DNA of 64,000 nt from Cyanobium sp. NS01 (GCF_014280235.1 NZ_CP047940.1:1302001-1366000), one strand, 5' to 3'; positions 9,750 to 18,685 are shown, counted from the first letter of the stretch. Notes: a model not told the origin generated them from the sequence alone. Numbers and translations are program-made.

Positions 9750-10001
9750 TCAGGGCAGCTGCGCCAGGCAGGCCTCGATCATCGCCGCCGTGACCGGAAT
9801 CGTCTCCAGCTCATCGGCGTTGTCGAGGAAGGCGTCAAAGGAGGCGTAGCGACGGATGCAGGGAGCGGCGCCGGGGGCGCTGCAGGCGGCGGCCCAGTCG
9901 CCGTCGTCGGGCTTCACCAGGGCATAGGCCATCAGGGCCTCCTCCAGATCGCCGCCATCACCGATGCCCTCGCCGTGCCAGAGCACTTCGAAAAAGTCCA
10001 T
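9750..10001 (-). CDS. Small conserved hypothetical protein
   Basis: The product of 83 aa starts MDFFEVLWHGEGIGDGGDL at ATG 9999-10001. It is acidic and soluble, with AYALVKPDDGDW, RRYASFDAFLDNADEL and a helical end, MIEACLAQLP. The frame remains open to 10193, but the extra residues overlap the start of the cobalamin riboswitch antisense and look non-coding. Function unknown; no operon partner. Confidence 0.55.
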   Translation of the reverse strand: MDFFEVLWHGEGIGDGGDLEEALMAYALVKPDDGDWAAACSAPGAAPCIRRYASFDAFLDNADELETIPVTAAMIEACLAQLP

Positions 10002-10114
10002 GGACGCGGGGGGAACACGGAGCACCCAGGTTACTGAGCACGCCGGCCTCCCTGAAATCGGACACGAAACCTGAAGCGGGGCGAGAAAGAGCTGAGCCGC
10101 CATGGGTATGCTCG

Positions 10115-10240
10115 GATTCAGAACGGTTCCGGCGGGGTTCAGCCGCCGGAGGCAACAGGGAAAGTGCCGTTGAAATCGGCCGCTGTCCCGCAACTGTGTT
10201 TCAGGGTCCCAGGACCCTGATCAGTCAGAACACCTGCCGT
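10115..10240 (+). promoter_or_regulatory. Cobalamin (B12) riboswitch
   Basis: Upstream of cbiM the leader shows the cobalamin riboswitch landmarks in order: CGGTTCC, a GGCGG/CCGCC-type arm, the B12-box core AACAGGGAA followed by AAGTGCCG and TGAAATCGG, then CCGCTGTCCCGCAACTG. A strong hairpin (CAGGGTCC/GGACCCTG) and ACCTGCCG, able to close the outer helix, come after it. The position 38-163 bp before the GTG of a cobalt importer fits repression of transport when cobalamin is abundant. The boundaries are approximate. Confidence 0.9.
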
Positions 10241-10277
10241 TCTTCACAACTCAACTGTCTTACCTGCGAGGTACAGA

Positions 10278-11036
10278 GTGAAGACCACGCCAGCAAAGCT
10301 GGCCAGCCTGTCGTTGATGGCTGCGCTCAGTTTCTGCCTTGTTCTGTTAACGCCTGCCCCGGCGCAGGCGATGCACATCGCCGAGGGCTTCCTGCCGCTG
10401 CAGTGGGCCGTGGCCTGGTGGCTGATCTCGCTGCCCTTCCTGGCGGTGGGCCTGCGGTCGCTGACGCGCATCAGCCGCAGCCACCCGGAGCTGAAGCTGC
10501 TGCTGGCCCTGGCCGGCGCCTTCACCTTCGTGCTCTCGGCCCTGAAGATTCCCTCCGTCACCGGCAGCTGCTCCCACCCCACCGGCACCGGCCTGGGCGC
10601 GATGCTGTTCGGCCCCACGGTGATGACCGTGATCGGCAGCATCGTGCTGCTGTTCCAGGCGCTGCTGCTGGCCCACGGTGGGCTCACCACCCTGGGCGCC
10701 AACATCTTCTCGATGGCGATCGTGGGGCCCTTCGTGGCATGGGGCGCCTTTCAGCTCTTCAGCAGCAGCGGCCACAGGCGCCTGGCGGTGTTCGCCGCCG
10801 CCGCCCTCGCCAATCTGGCCACCTACGTGGTCACCGCTGGCCAGCTGGCGATCGCCTTCCCCGCCGCCAGCGGTGGGGTGATGGCCTCATTCCTGAAATT
10901 CGGCAGCATCTTCGCGATCACCCAGATTCCCCTGGCCATCACCGAAGGCCTGCTCACCGTGCTGGTGTGGAACTGGTTGCAGTCCTATGGCCAGCCCGAG
11001 CTCAAGACCCTCCGCCTGCTCCACCAGGAGAGCTGA
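10278..11036 (+). CDS. cbiM: Cobalt ECF transporter substrate-binding membrane protein CbiM
   Basis: The 252-residue product from GTG 10278 has an N-terminal signal-like helix ending PAQA before MHIAEGFLP. The exposed Met-His after cleavage is the metal-binding N terminus known for CbiM/NikM. About six more membrane helices follow. It has the family block [24 protein letters not shown], of which the GSCSHPTG core is diagnostic. First gene of cbiM-cbiN-cbiQ-cbiO behind the B12 riboswitch; the next gene starts 4 bp later. It imports Co2+ for cobalamin synthesis. Confidence 0.93.
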   Translation: MKTTPAKLASLSLMAALSFCLVLLTPAPAQAMHIAEGFLPLQWAVAWWLISLPFLAVGLRSLTRISRSHPELKLLLALAGAFTFVLSALKIPSVTGSCSHPTGTGLGAMLFGPTVMTVIGSIVLLFQALLLAHGGLTTLGANIFSMAIVGPFVAWGAFQLFSSSGHRRLAVFAAAALANLATYVVTAGQLAIAFPAASGGVMASFLKFGSIFAITQIPLAITEGLLTVLVWNWLQSYGQPELKTLRLLHQES

Positions 11037-11040
11037 CCCC

Positions 11041-11352
11041 ATGACCGATTCTGGAAAGCAACGCCCCCAGGGCAACTGGCTGCTGGTGCTCGCCGTGGTG
11101 GCCCTGAGCGCCCTGCCCGTGCTGGTCGTGCGCGGCGAATTCTCCGGCGCCGACGGCCAGGGCATGGACGCCATCAGCGAGATCCAGCCCAGCTACAGGC
11201 CCTGGTTCAACGCGGTGGTGGCGTTGCCCAGCGGCGAGGTGGAAAGCCTGCTGTTCGCCAGCCAGGCGGCCCTTGGCGCCGGTGTGATCGGCTACGTGAT
11301 CGGGCTCTACAAAGGACGCGCTCTGAACAGGGGCGATGAGTCACCGGATTGA
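11041..11352 (+). CDS. cbiN: Cobalt transport protein CbiN
   Basis: The 103-residue product has two membrane helices (WLLVLAVVALSALPVLVV and AALGAGVIGYVIGLY) flanking a soluble loop with GEFSGADGQGMDAISEI. This is the usual CbiN plan (helix, acidic loop with DxxA, a second P/W-F segment, helix). CbiN is the small accessory subunit needed for CbiMQO cobalt uptake. Its end overlaps the cbiQ start by 17 bp. Confidence 0.9.
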   Translation: MTDSGKQRPQGNWLLVLAVVALSALPVLVVRGEFSGADGQGMDAISEIQPSYRPWFNAVVALPSGEVESLLFASQAALGAGVIGYVIGLYKGRALNRGDESPD

Positions 11353-12142
11353 CGCCCTGGCCTACGGCAACCGGCTGCGCTGGTTGCCCCCGGGGCAGAA
11401 GCTGGCCTTTGCGGCGGTGCTGCTGCTGCTGGGGCTGGTGGCACCTCCGCTGGTCCAGGGCCTGATCAGCCTCTGGCTGGCGCTCTGGATCGTGGTGTAC
11501 GCCGCGATCCCGGCGCGGCTCTACCTGCCGCTGCTGCTGCTGCCGCTGGGGTTCGCCATCGCCAGCCTGCCGGCCCTGCTGCTGCAGGCGGTGCCGCTCG
11601 ACGCCTTCACCGCCACCGCTCGCGGGGACGTGTGGCAGCAGCTGGCCCGGCCCCTGGCCGGCGGCTGGATGGTTTACGTGAGCCAGCAGGGGGTGGGGCA
11701 GGCCGCGCTGCTGATCAGCCGCTCGCTGGCCGCCAGCAGCTGTCTGATGTTCGTGCTGCTCACCACGCCCTTCAGTGAGCTGATCGCTGTGCTGCGGCGC
11801 CTGCGACTGCCGCCCCTGCTGCTGGAGCTGCTGGTGCTCACCTATGGCTTCATCTTCACCCTGATGGGCATCGCCAGCGAGCTGTGGGTGGCGCAGCAGG
11901 CCAGGGCCGGGAGGCGCGGCTGGAGGCAGCGACTGAAGAGTCTGGGGGTGCTGGTGGCCCAGTTATTGCATCGCTCCCTGGCGAGCTACCGGGGCCTCGC
12001 CATGGGCCTGGCGGCCCGGGGGTTTGACGGCGAGCTGCGGGTGCTGGCTGCAGAGCGACACCGGGGCTCGCCGCGCCATCAGCGAGAGGCCATCGCCGGC
12101 TGTGCCCTGCTCGGTGCCCTGTCCTTGGGGCTGGGGCGATGA
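11336..12142 (+). CDS. cbiQ: Cobalt ECF transporter T component CbiQ
   Basis: The 268-residue product has at least five membrane segments. Conserved cytoplasmic coupling helices with the A-R-G type motif are visible around SYRGLAMGLAARGFDGEL, and the FVLLTTPFSELIAVLRRLRLP block is typical of CbiQ. It couples ATP hydrolysis by CbiO to CbiM. It overlaps cbiN at the start and cbiO by 4 bp (ATGA) at the end. Confidence 0.92.
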   Translation: MSHRIDALAYGNRLRWLPPGQKLAFAAVLLLLGLVAPPLVQGLISLWLALWIVVYAAIPARLYLPLLLLPLGFAIASLPALLLQAVPLDAFTATARGDVWQQLARPLAGGWMVYVSQQGVGQAALLISRSLAASSCLMFVLLTTPFSELIAVLRRLRLPPLLLELLVLTYGFIFTLMGIASELWVAQQARAGRRGWRQRLKSLGVLVAQLLHRSLASYRGLAMGLAARGFDGELRVLAAERHRGSPRHQREAIAGCALLGALSLGLGR

Positions 12143-12936
12143 CTCCAGCGCAGCCCCCCGATGGCGGCAAGCCGGCAACAACCCTGCTGCGCTTCGAGGC
12201 GGTGGGCTTCCGCTACCCCTGCGCCCTCGAAGCGTGCATCAGCGGCCTCAGCCTGGACGTGCCCGAGGGGTGGCGCTGCGGCCTGATCGGCGACAACGGC
12301 TGCGGCAAAACCACCCTGTTCCTGCTGGCCAATGGCCTGCTGCGCCCTCAGCAGGGCCAACTCCGCTGGCGAGAGGCACCAATCCGCTACGCGCGCGGAT
12401 CCCTGCGCCGCCTGCGCCAGCAGGTGGGGCTGGTGTTTCAGAACCCGGAACATCAGCTGGTGGCCACCACGGTGGAGGAGGACCTCTCCTTCGGTCTGGT
12501 GAATCTGGGCCTGGATGAGGCTGAAATCCGCCGCCGGATGCAACAGGCGGCGGAGACCTTCGGGCTGGAGGCCTTGCTGGAGCGCCCCACCCACATGCTC
12601 AGCATGGGCCAGAAAAAAAGCCTCTCCCTGGCCGATGTGATGGTGCTCGAGCCCGAGCTGCTGCTGCTCGATGAGCCCACCGCCTATCTGAGCCCGGGCC
12701 ATGGCCGGGCGTTGCTGCAGCAGTTGCAGCGGATTCATGCCAGCGGCACCACCATCCTGGTGGCCAGCCATGACATGGAGTTCCTGAACAGCTGGGCCGA
12801 CTGGCTGTTCGTGATCGAGGGCGGGCGGCTGGTGCTGGAGGGCACACCCGCCGATATCTTCGCCCGCCGCGATCAGCTCGAAGCCCTGAATCTGGGCGTG
12901 CCACCAAGCCTTGACCATTCGTTAATCAGGCGATAG
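12139..12936 (+). CDS. cbiO: Cobalt ECF transporter ATPase CbiO
   Basis: The 265-residue ABC ATPase energises cobalt uptake. It has Walker A GDNGCGKTT (about residue 53), Q-loop VGLVFQNPEHQLVATTVEED, signature LSMGQKKSLSLA (LSMGQ in place of LSGGQ), Walker B ELLLLDEPTAYLSP and the switch His in LVASHDMEF. The FQNPxxQ block is typical of ECF-type ATPases. Last gene of the riboswitch-controlled operon. Confidence 0.93.
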   Translation: MTPAQPPDGGKPATTLLRFEAVGFRYPCALEACISGLSLDVPEGWRCGLIGDNGCGKTTLFLLANGLLRPQQGQLRWREAPIRYARGSLRRLRQQVGLVFQNPEHQLVATTVEEDLSFGLVNLGLDEAEIRRRMQQAAETFGLEALLERPTHMLSMGQKKSLSLADVMVLEPELLLLDEPTAYLSPGHGRALLQQLQRIHASGTTILVASHDMEFLNSWADWLFVIEGGRLVLEGTPADIFARRDQLEALNLGVPPSLDHSLIRR

Positions 12937-12994
12937 GGATCTGACCATTTCATGCGGCTAACAAGGGAGTGACTTCCCCGTCCACTCCCAACCC

Positions 12995-13990
12995 ATGACG
13001 TTCGCCAAGAAAGCCTGCATCGCCATCGGCGCCACGGCTGCCGGTCTGACGGCAGTCACCGCCGTGATCCATCCCTCCCTGGCCCAGGCCACGATCAGCG
13101 GTGCCGGCGCCAGTTTCCCGGCGCCCTTCTACCAGAGAGCCTTCGCCGGTGTGGCCAACAGGGTTCGCGTCAACTATCAGTCGGTGGGCTCAGGTGCCGG
13201 GGTGCGTCAGTTCGTGGCCGGCAGTGTGGATTTCGGCGCCACCGATGAGCCGATCAGGTCTGCAGAATCGGCCAAGGTGAAGCGAGGTGTGGTGCAGTTC
13301 CCCGCCGTGGGCGGCACCATCGCTGTGGCGTTCAACAAAGCCGACTGCGCCAAGCTGAATCTCACCCAGAAGCAGCTGGTGGATATCTTCCTGGGCAGGA
13401 TCACCAGCTGGGAGCAGCTCAGGTGTGGTCGCGGCAAGATCACCGTGGTGCATCGCTCCGACGGCTCCGGCACCACGTTCGCCTTCACCAATTCCCTGAG
13501 CGCCTTCTCGCCCGAATGGAAGCGCAAGGTGGGAGAGGGCAAGGCGGTGAAGTGGCCTGTGGGTCTGGGCGGCAAGGGCAATGAAGGCGTCGCCGGCGTG
13601 CTGACCAACACCCCAGGCGGCATCGGCTACGTGAACCAGGCCTTCGTGAGGGGCAAGCTGAAATCAGCGGCACTGCAGAACAGGGCCGGCAGGTTCGTGA
13701 TGCCCACCCGTGCCAGCGGCGCAGCGGCGCTGAACAACATCAAGCTGGATGGCAACCTCGCCGGCGAGAATCCCAACCCCGCCGGCGCCAACAGCTACCC
13801 CATCTCCACCCTCACCTGGATCCTGGCCTACCAGCGCGGTAACGGCGCCAAAACCAACTCGATCCGCACGGCGATGAACCACCTGCTCAGCCCGGCGGCT
13901 CAGAACCAGGCTGCCAGCCTCGGCTATGTGCCCCTGGAGGGCAACATCCTCAACCAGGCCAGGAGGGCGGTGGGTCGCATCAGTCCCTGA
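12995..13990 (+). CDS. pstS: Phosphate ABC transporter periplasmic binding protein PstS
   Basis: The 331-residue protein has a signal peptide (KKACIAIGATAAGLTAVTAV, cleavage near SLAQA). The mature start contains ISGAGASFPAPFYQRAF. Further phosphate-site blocks are VGSGAGVRQFVAGSVDFGATDEP and HRSDGSGTTFAFTNSL. It captures Pi for the PstABC importer, whose other genes are not next to it. A PhoB-type box was looked for in the 58 bp upstream but not convincingly found. Confidence 0.93.
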   Translation: MTFAKKACIAIGATAAGLTAVTAVIHPSLAQATISGAGASFPAPFYQRAFAGVANRVRVNYQSVGSGAGVRQFVAGSVDFGATDEPIRSAESAKVKRGVVQFPAVGGTIAVAFNKADCAKLNLTQKQLVDIFLGRITSWEQLRCGRGKITVVHRSDGSGTTFAFTNSLSAFSPEWKRKVGEGKAVKWPVGLGGKGNEGVAGVLTNTPGGIGYVNQAFVRGKLKSAALQNRAGRFVMPTRASGAAALNNIKLDGNLAGENPNPAGANSYPISTLTWILAYQRGNGAKTNSIRTAMNHLLSPAAQNQAASLGYVPLEGNILNQARRAVGRISP

Positions 13991-14325
13991 CACAGGCGGG
14001 ATCACTCGGCCACGAACGATGGCAGTCCCGCCACAGTTGTTCAGATGTGGTCGGGCTGTTCACCACGCTGCTGGTTTGCCGTGGCGGGCAGCCCGATGCC
14101 GACCAGAAGGATGATCGCTCGCTAGGAGCCAGTGAGCGGGAGGGCGAGGGGGAAAGTGCCCGCTTCTTTTTCGGGGCAAAGTCATGCTGATCCAGTGGAA
14201 ATCTTGCCGCGAATCCTGAGCCGCCAGTTTGGTGAATTGACACTCGGCCACCAGCTGATGTCGAAATGGCGCACGCCTTGCCCAGAAATGGCCTGACGGG
14301 TGGACAGCGGTGCTGCAGGCAGGGG
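13991..14325. other. Intergenic stretch, no gene recognised
   Basis: About 335 bp between the pstS stop and the convergent methyltransferase gene. No frame here shows a family motif or a plausible start with core-genome codon use. A short G/C-rich palindrome just after pstS might act as a terminator, but its pairing is weak. Confidence 0.4.
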
Positions 14326-14862
14326 CTAGCGCCAGTCGAGGCCTGGAACAAAGGGAATGATCGCCGGGGTGGATGCCATGAAGTCGGCATAGGTGGCGTG
14401 CATGGAGCACAGCCGCTGTTCTTCGCGACGGGCCTTCAGGCTGAGCACGGTCGCCAAGGCCAGCAGCAGGCCCAGATGCAGCAGGCTGCCGAGAGCCAGC
14501 GTCACCCCCAGGGAACAGAGCAGCAGCGACTGATACAGGGGATGGCGGCAGCGGGCGTAGGCGCCTTCGGTGACCAGGGGCGCTCCGGCGATCGGTTCGG
14601 GCAGCGGACTGAGACTGTCCCCCAGGTTCAGAGCTCCCTGGCCGCCGATGAACAGGCCGGTCAGGATCGTGAACCCACCGATCAGTCGCATCGCCAGCGG
14701 CCAGTGAATCCCCAGTGCCGCCGGGGCAGGCGTTGGTGGCAGCCAGTGGGCGGAGATCAGGATCATCTGGGCCAGCACCCACCACTCGCCATGGCGGTTG
14801 TTCCGCAGACCTTCCCAGGAGAAGCCCCATTTCTGCAGTCGTTCGTTGAGGTGGCTCGGCAT
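14326..14862 (-). CDS. Isoprenylcysteine carboxylmethyltransferase (ICMT)/PEMT-like membrane methyltransferase
   Basis: The 178-residue product has four to five membrane segments. It shows the C-terminal block of the ICMT/PEMT superfamily: LVTEGAYARCRHPLYQSLL (G-x-Y-x-x-x-R-H-P-x-Y, SAM site), then REEQRLCSMHATYADF (E-E-x-x-L...Y-x-x-Y/F-x). In this superfamily such proteins methylate lipid or small hydrophobic substrates with SAM; the substrate here is unknown. An uninterrupted run of 12 G lies 20 bp ahead of its start. Confidence 0.8.
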   Translation of the reverse strand: MPSHLNERLQKWGFSWEGLRNNRHGEWWVLAQMILISAHWLPPTPAPAALGIHWPLAMRLIGGFTILTGLFIGGQGALNLGDSLSPLPEPIAGAPLVTEGAYARCRHPLYQSLLLCSLGVTLALGSLLHLGLLLALATVLSLKARREEQRLCSMHATYADFMASTPAIIPFVPGLDWR

Positions 14863-14881
14863 CGTGAGGTTGGTTGAAACA

Positions 14882-14893
14882 GGGGGGGGGGGG
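14882..14893. repeat. Homopolymer run of 12 G
   Basis: Twelve consecutive G residues lie in the 56-bp gap between the starts of the ICMT-like gene and the end of the DUF3122 gene. The run is 20 bp upstream of the methyltransferase ATG, in its promoter or leader, and is prone to length change by slippage. Confidence 0.85.
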
Positions 14894-14918
14894 AGCTCAT
14901 GGCTTCAGCCCAGTGATG

Positions 14919-15458
14919 TCAGCGGTGCGGAGGCAGGCCATGCAGGACCTGCACCACGTCGGGTGGCAGCATCACCTTCACGGCGCCCTCCCGGTCATCG
15001 GTCGGCACCTGCAGCTGCAGCGGCAGCACCTCACTCGGCCTCGGTTCCATGGCGTCGGCGTCGAACTGGGCCGAGGTCTCAGGGAGATCCTCCGCTCCGA
15101 GGGCCACCAATTCCCCACTGCGGTTCGGCAGCAGCCAGTCGCCGCCGAGTGCATCGCTCAGCAGCAGCGGCCGCTGGTGATCCACCGCCTGCCCGGGTGA
15201 GCGGGCGTTCAGGCGCAGGCGCCAGCCGGCTGGGTAGGCGGGATCGGGCTGCTCAAACAGGGTCAGGCCCCAGAGATGGCCCGAGGAGTCGGTGAGGCTC
15301 CAGCGCAGCGGATCGTCCGCTGCCGTGGCCTGGAGTGGCAGCACCATCAACACCAGAGCAAGCAGAACAGCTGCAGCCACTGACCTCAGCAAGGGCCCAG
15401 GCGAGCAGCAGTGACCCGGGCGGCCAGCCACTCGATCCACGGCAACAGGAATGCCCAT
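14919..15458 (-). CDS. DUF3122 family secreted protein
   Basis: The product of up to 179 aa has a signal-like helix (SVAAAVLLALVLMVLPLQATA) and a mature domain. Family blocks are RWSLTDSSGHLWGLTLFEQPDP, GWRLRLNARSPGQAVDHQRPLLL and the closing region VKVMLPPDVVQVLHGLP, characteristic of the cyanobacterial DUF3122 family. Function unknown, probably periplasmic or lumenal. The start may be an internal ATG or GTG closer to the signal helix. Confidence 0.7.
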   Translation of the reverse strand: MGIPVAVDRVAGRPGHCCSPGPLLRSVAAAVLLALVLMVLPLQATAADDPLRWSLTDSSGHLWGLTLFEQPDPAYPAGWRLRLNARSPGQAVDHQRPLLLSDALGGDWLLPNRSGELVALGAEDLPETSAQFDADAMEPRPSEVLPLQLQVPTDDREGAVKVMLPPDVVQVLHGLPPHR

Positions 15459-15592
15459 AACGCCTATCGCAACATAACGTCGTTCAACGCTACTGTGTTA
15501 ACAGGAGGATCGGGTGCCAGGTCGAGCCCCCGCTGGAGCGGGGCCATCAGCGTCTCCTGCGGCTCCAGCCCATCCCGTTCTCATGTCTGACG

Positions 15593-16270
15593 ATGACGAC
15601 AACCTCCCTGCCTCCCTCACGGATGGCGATGCACGAGTGCAATGTGCACAGGAGTTTCACCCTGCAACTCCAGGGGCCGGCGTGGCCGAGCCAGGCAAGA
15701 GCAGTGAAACCGTTTCAAGACGATCATGGTCAAGACCGTCCCATCTGGCACCAGCGCATCTGGATATCACTTGAAACGGCGGTTGTTGGCCTGATCCTGA
15801 TGGCCTGCGTTCTGCTTGGCGTGGGAGCTCAGCCGATCGCCATGGCTGCTTCCACACCACCTGAGCCCACATTGGAGAGCGCCGTTGATCGTTATCTCGT
15901 TTCCATGCCGGGAGACTATTACGCTGTTCGCACAGTTCCAGCCTTGAAGCGCCTGATCGGAAGTGACGAGGCCTTGCTGGTTGATGTGCGCCAGCCCTCT
16001 GAATACCAGGCAGGACATATCTCAGGAGCCATCAACATTCCTCTCAAGGATCTCGAGCACCGCCTCAACCTCATCCCCACGGATCAAGCCGTGGTGTTGT
16101 ATTGCTCGACGGGCTACCGATCAGCGATGGGAGTGATGGCACTCCAGTTGCAGGGATTTGATCAGGTCAGGGGATTCCCGCCCAGCTTTGCCGGCTGGCA
16201 GTCAGCCGGTGAGCCCGTATCCCGATTGGATCCCTCTGGCGAGATTCAGGCTGGCGTGGCTCAGGCCTGA
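15593..16270 (+). CDS. Membrane-anchored or exported rhodanese-domain protein
   Basis: The frame gives up to 225 aa. A hydrophobic segment (AVVGLILMACVLLGVGAQPIAMA) precedes a single rhodanese domain with LLVDVRQPSEYQAGHISGAINIP and the active-site loop VVLYCSTGYRSAMGVMAL, whose Cys is intact. It may transfer sulfur or act as a thiol or redox carrier on the far side of a membrane. The first 55 residues are unlike the family; an internal GTG near 15700 giving MKPFQDDHGQ-like sequence is a plausible true start. Confidence 0.78.
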   Translation: MTTTSLPPSRMAMHECNVHRSFTLQLQGPAWPSQARAVKPFQDDHGQDRPIWHQRIWISLETAVVGLILMACVLLGVGAQPIAMAASTPPEPTLESAVDRYLVSMPGDYYAVRTVPALKRLIGSDEALLVDVRQPSEYQAGHISGAINIPLKDLEHRLNLIPTDQAVVLYCSTGYRSAMGVMALQLQGFDQVRGFPPSFAGWQSAGEPVSRLDPSGEIQAGVAQA

Positions 16271-16713
16271 CTGCTGCGCCGTCGCCCAGATCCCATGGCC
16301 AAAGATGCACCCCATGCGGCTCAGCTTTGAAAGCTTTGAGCGTCATGATCACCAGCAGCGGCCGCCTCCTGATCAGCGCCCTCAATCTGCCCACCCCCCG
16401 TCAGCTCGCTGTCATTCAGGGCCAGCAGTCTCATCCCTTCAGCGTCATCCCGTTCCAGCCGCCATGGGCGAACGCAGGTTTCGATTCAGCCTGCAATGGA
16501 GTAGCTCAGAGTTGCCGGGTTTCGGCCTGTCTCTGATCTCAAGGGCATTCCGCTGCAGCGAGTGGAGGCGGAAGCCATCGCCTACATGCAGGAGCGCATC
16601 ACGCTTAGCGCGCTTGGTTGAGCAAATCAGTGTTCGCCACAGAAGCGGAAGAAGCAAGCCATCAGACTTGATAGAAGTTTCATCGGTGAACATCCTGAGG
16701 GTTCGGGGTTTGT
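16271..16713. other. Intergenic stretch with a possible gene remnant
   Basis: About 440 bp without a convincing gene. A plus-strand frame ending at TGA near 16620 reads FRPVSDLKGIPLQRVEAEAI, then AYMQERITLSALG, which looks like the C terminus of a real protein. No start or family can be assigned, so this is probably debris. Other short frames here conflict with one another. Confidence 0.35.
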
Positions 16714-17643
16714 TCAGAACGACGCAAAAGCCACGGCACAGGCCGCATTGAGCAGTTCGGCTTCAGCCGGGGTATAGGGGCGCTCCCCATTGAGTTCCCC
16801 TCGCTGGCAATCGGCCGTGGCTGAGAAGATGCGTCCGTCGTAATCAAACAGGAACTCCACGCCCTTGCTGCCGATGGGTTGCACCGAACCGAAGCGCAAC
16901 CGGTAGGCACTGTTCGAAACAGGGATCGAATCACTGTTGGTGCTCACGGCATTGTTCACGGCGTTGGCGATGATCGCCGCCGAAGCCACCTGGCTGATCC
17001 CCCAGATCACCGAGGAGCCGTTCCACCACCACCAGCTGGGGCGGCTGTCCGTCCAGCCGCTGCCATACCAGCCATGAGACCAGGGCCGCCGGCTGGACCA
17101 GGACGGTCCCACCCAGGTGGAGCGCGAGACGTTGACGGTGTTGCCGGCAATCACCGGCCGCGAATAGATCGGCCGGCGCCAGCGGGAGGATCCCGTGGCC
17201 ACAGAGCGGCCGGTGCGGGCCGGCAGCGAGACGGCGTTGTTGCGGGACGAGCGGAAGTTGCCGGAGCCGGGGTTGCGGTCGATCCAGCCGCCGGCTGGTC
17301 TCTGGCTGCCGGAGCCCAGACCCCTCGGTGGTCGCAGCACCATGTCGTTGCCTCGGCCACTGCTGCGCCCGCTGGCCCGGCCAGAGCTGGGCCCACCGCC
17401 GCGCTCATTGCTGCGGCCTTGAGAAGGCCGACGGGGGGGTTCGGCTGAACGATTCGGCGAACGCCGCTCGCCACTTCCGCGCCGGTCGCGACCATCCCCA
17501 TCGGGACGTCGGAGGCGTTGGGACTGGGCGCGCAGCTCAGCCTGAGGCTCAGGGCGGGGGCTGAGGCCGGCGGAGAGGGCTCCAGGCTGGAGAGCGGCGA
17601 TCAGGGCCAGGCTGGCGGAGATGGTGCTGATCAAGGTGTTCAT
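16714..17643 (-). CDS. Secreted Arg/Gly/Ser-rich protein with a C-terminal membrane-like helix
   Basis: The product of about 309 aa starts at ATG 17641-17643 (MNTLISTISASLALIAAL) with a signal peptide. Residues about 30-170 are a low-complexity RG/RSP-rich region. An aromatic stretch (SWSSRRPWSHGWYGSGWTD) follows, then helix VIWGISQVASAAIIANAV and a folded end with FDYDGRIFSATADCQRGELNG and AELLNAACAVAF. Function unknown. It lies 7 bp downstream of the next gene on the same strand, so they probably form an operon. Confidence 0.65.
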   Translation of the reverse strand: MNTLISTISASLALIAALQPGALSAGLSPRPEPQAELRAQSQRLRRPDGDGRDRRGSGERRSPNRSAEPPRRPSQGRSNERGGGPSSGRASGRSSGRGNDMVLRPPRGLGSGSQRPAGGWIDRNPGSGNFRSSRNNAVSLPARTGRSVATGSSRWRRPIYSRPVIAGNTVNVSRSTWVGPSWSSRRPWSHGWYGSGWTDSRPSWWWWNGSSVIWGISQVASAAIIANAVNNAVSTNSDSIPVSNSAYRLRFGSVQPIGSKGVEFLFDYDGRIFSATADCQRGELNGERPYTPAEAELLNAACAVAFASF

Positions 17644-17650
17644 GGAGATC

Positions 17651-18208
17651 TCAGAACCCCTGATCGCAGGCTTCCCTCGTGTAGCAAATGGCCGCGATGT
17701 GTCCGTCGGCATCAAAGGTGGCCTTGATCACATCGCGTTGGAGGTCGGGAAACTGGGCACGAAGGCTGGCGAAATAATTGGGATTCAGGGTGCAGATCGA
17801 GGCGGCGTCCTTGGCCTGGAAACAGAGTTCGTTGTTGCCGAAATCCATGCTCAGCGCGCTCAGACCCGTCCAGGCCTTGGCGGTGTGATCCCAGATCTGT
17901 GCCCCCTCAGGGGAGTCGATCAGACGGATTGAGGTGACTGTGCTGTCAATGATGTGGCGGTAGACCGTGACGCCCTGGCCACCGATGGCCTCAATGCGGC
18001 AGGGCTGCTCCTCATCCCCGACGAGGCAGCGGGTGGTGAGGCTGTAGAGCGTGCCGCCGTTCGCCGCAGCCGGGAGGGCCAGGGCCAGGGCGCTGGTGGC
18101 GAGACCCGCCAGAACCGATCCAGCGCGGCGAAATCCCGAGACCAGACCGGGTGGCAGGCAGAGGGATGGATCTGTTGACGGACTGGGTTCCATGGTGCCT
18201 TCATCCAT
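17651..18208 (-). CDS. Secreted hypothetical protein with conserved cysteines
   Basis: The product of up to 185 aa has a signal helix (AGSVLAGLATSALALALPAAANG) near residue 30. The mature part contains YSLTTRCLVGDEEQPCRIEAI and ICYTREACDQGF, with four or more cysteines suited to disulfides. The family was not recognised. It is the first gene of a two-gene minus-strand unit with the RG-rich protein. Confidence 0.6.
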   Translation of the reverse strand: MDEGTMEPSPSTDPSLCLPPGLVSGFRRAGSVLAGLATSALALALPAAANGGTLYSLTTRCLVGDEEQPCRIEAIGGQGVTVYRHIIDSTVTSIRLIDSPEGAQIWDHTAKAWTGLSALSMDFGNNELCFQAKDAASICTLNPNYFASLRAQFPDLQRDVIKATFDADGHIAAICYTREACDQGF

Positions 18209-18361
18209 GAGGCAGAACGATAAGGGTTAGGGGATCAAAGAGAGCAGAACCCCACCCCCTTTCTCATCACATTCTTTCCCCGTCGAGCGCGGGATCAGCA
18301 TGGCCATGACACTGGCGCAGCAAGGGAGTGGTGGGAGCAAGCCAACCGTCCGGCTATCGGA

Positions 18362-18685
18362 ATGTCCCATCTGCGCCCTGACCAGCCCCTGGCGCGCCAC
18401 CTGGGATGGCTGGCCAGCGGCACAGGTTCGTCCACCACGGCCGTGACCAGTGACTGGATCGGTCACAACCATGCTGTCTGCGATGAGCTCACCGGGCAGG
18501 TTCCTGCTCTGGGCCGCCGTTCCTGGGCACAGGATCAGATCCAACGGCTGATGACCACCCAGGGATTCACCCTGCGGCGCGCAGCGGAGACCTGGCTTGA
18601 GATGTTCGGCTTTGATGAAGCCAGCGAGCTCCAGGATCGAAGGTTCACACCTCGGCCAGCGTCCAAGGATCAGGCCCAGCGCTGA
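18362..18685 (+). CDS. Hypothetical protein (doubtful)
   Basis: The 107-residue frame starts MSHLRPDQPLARHLGWLA and contains a helical segment, QIQRLMTTQGFTLRRAAETWLEMFGFDEASEL, which reads like real protein sequence. It overlaps the convergent P-type ATPase by 16 bp. A competing minus-strand frame (18227-18754) shows no such pattern. The family was not recognised. Confidence 0.4.
   Translation: MSHLRPDQPLARHLGWLASGTGSSTTAVTSDWIGHNHAVCDELTGQVPALGRRSWAQDQIQRLMTTQGFTLRRAAETWLEMFGFDEASELQDRRFTPRPASKDQAQR

Noticed and set aside
12937-12994. Pho box upstream of pstS
   Set aside because: No pair of conserved 8-bp direct repeats with proper spacing could be read.
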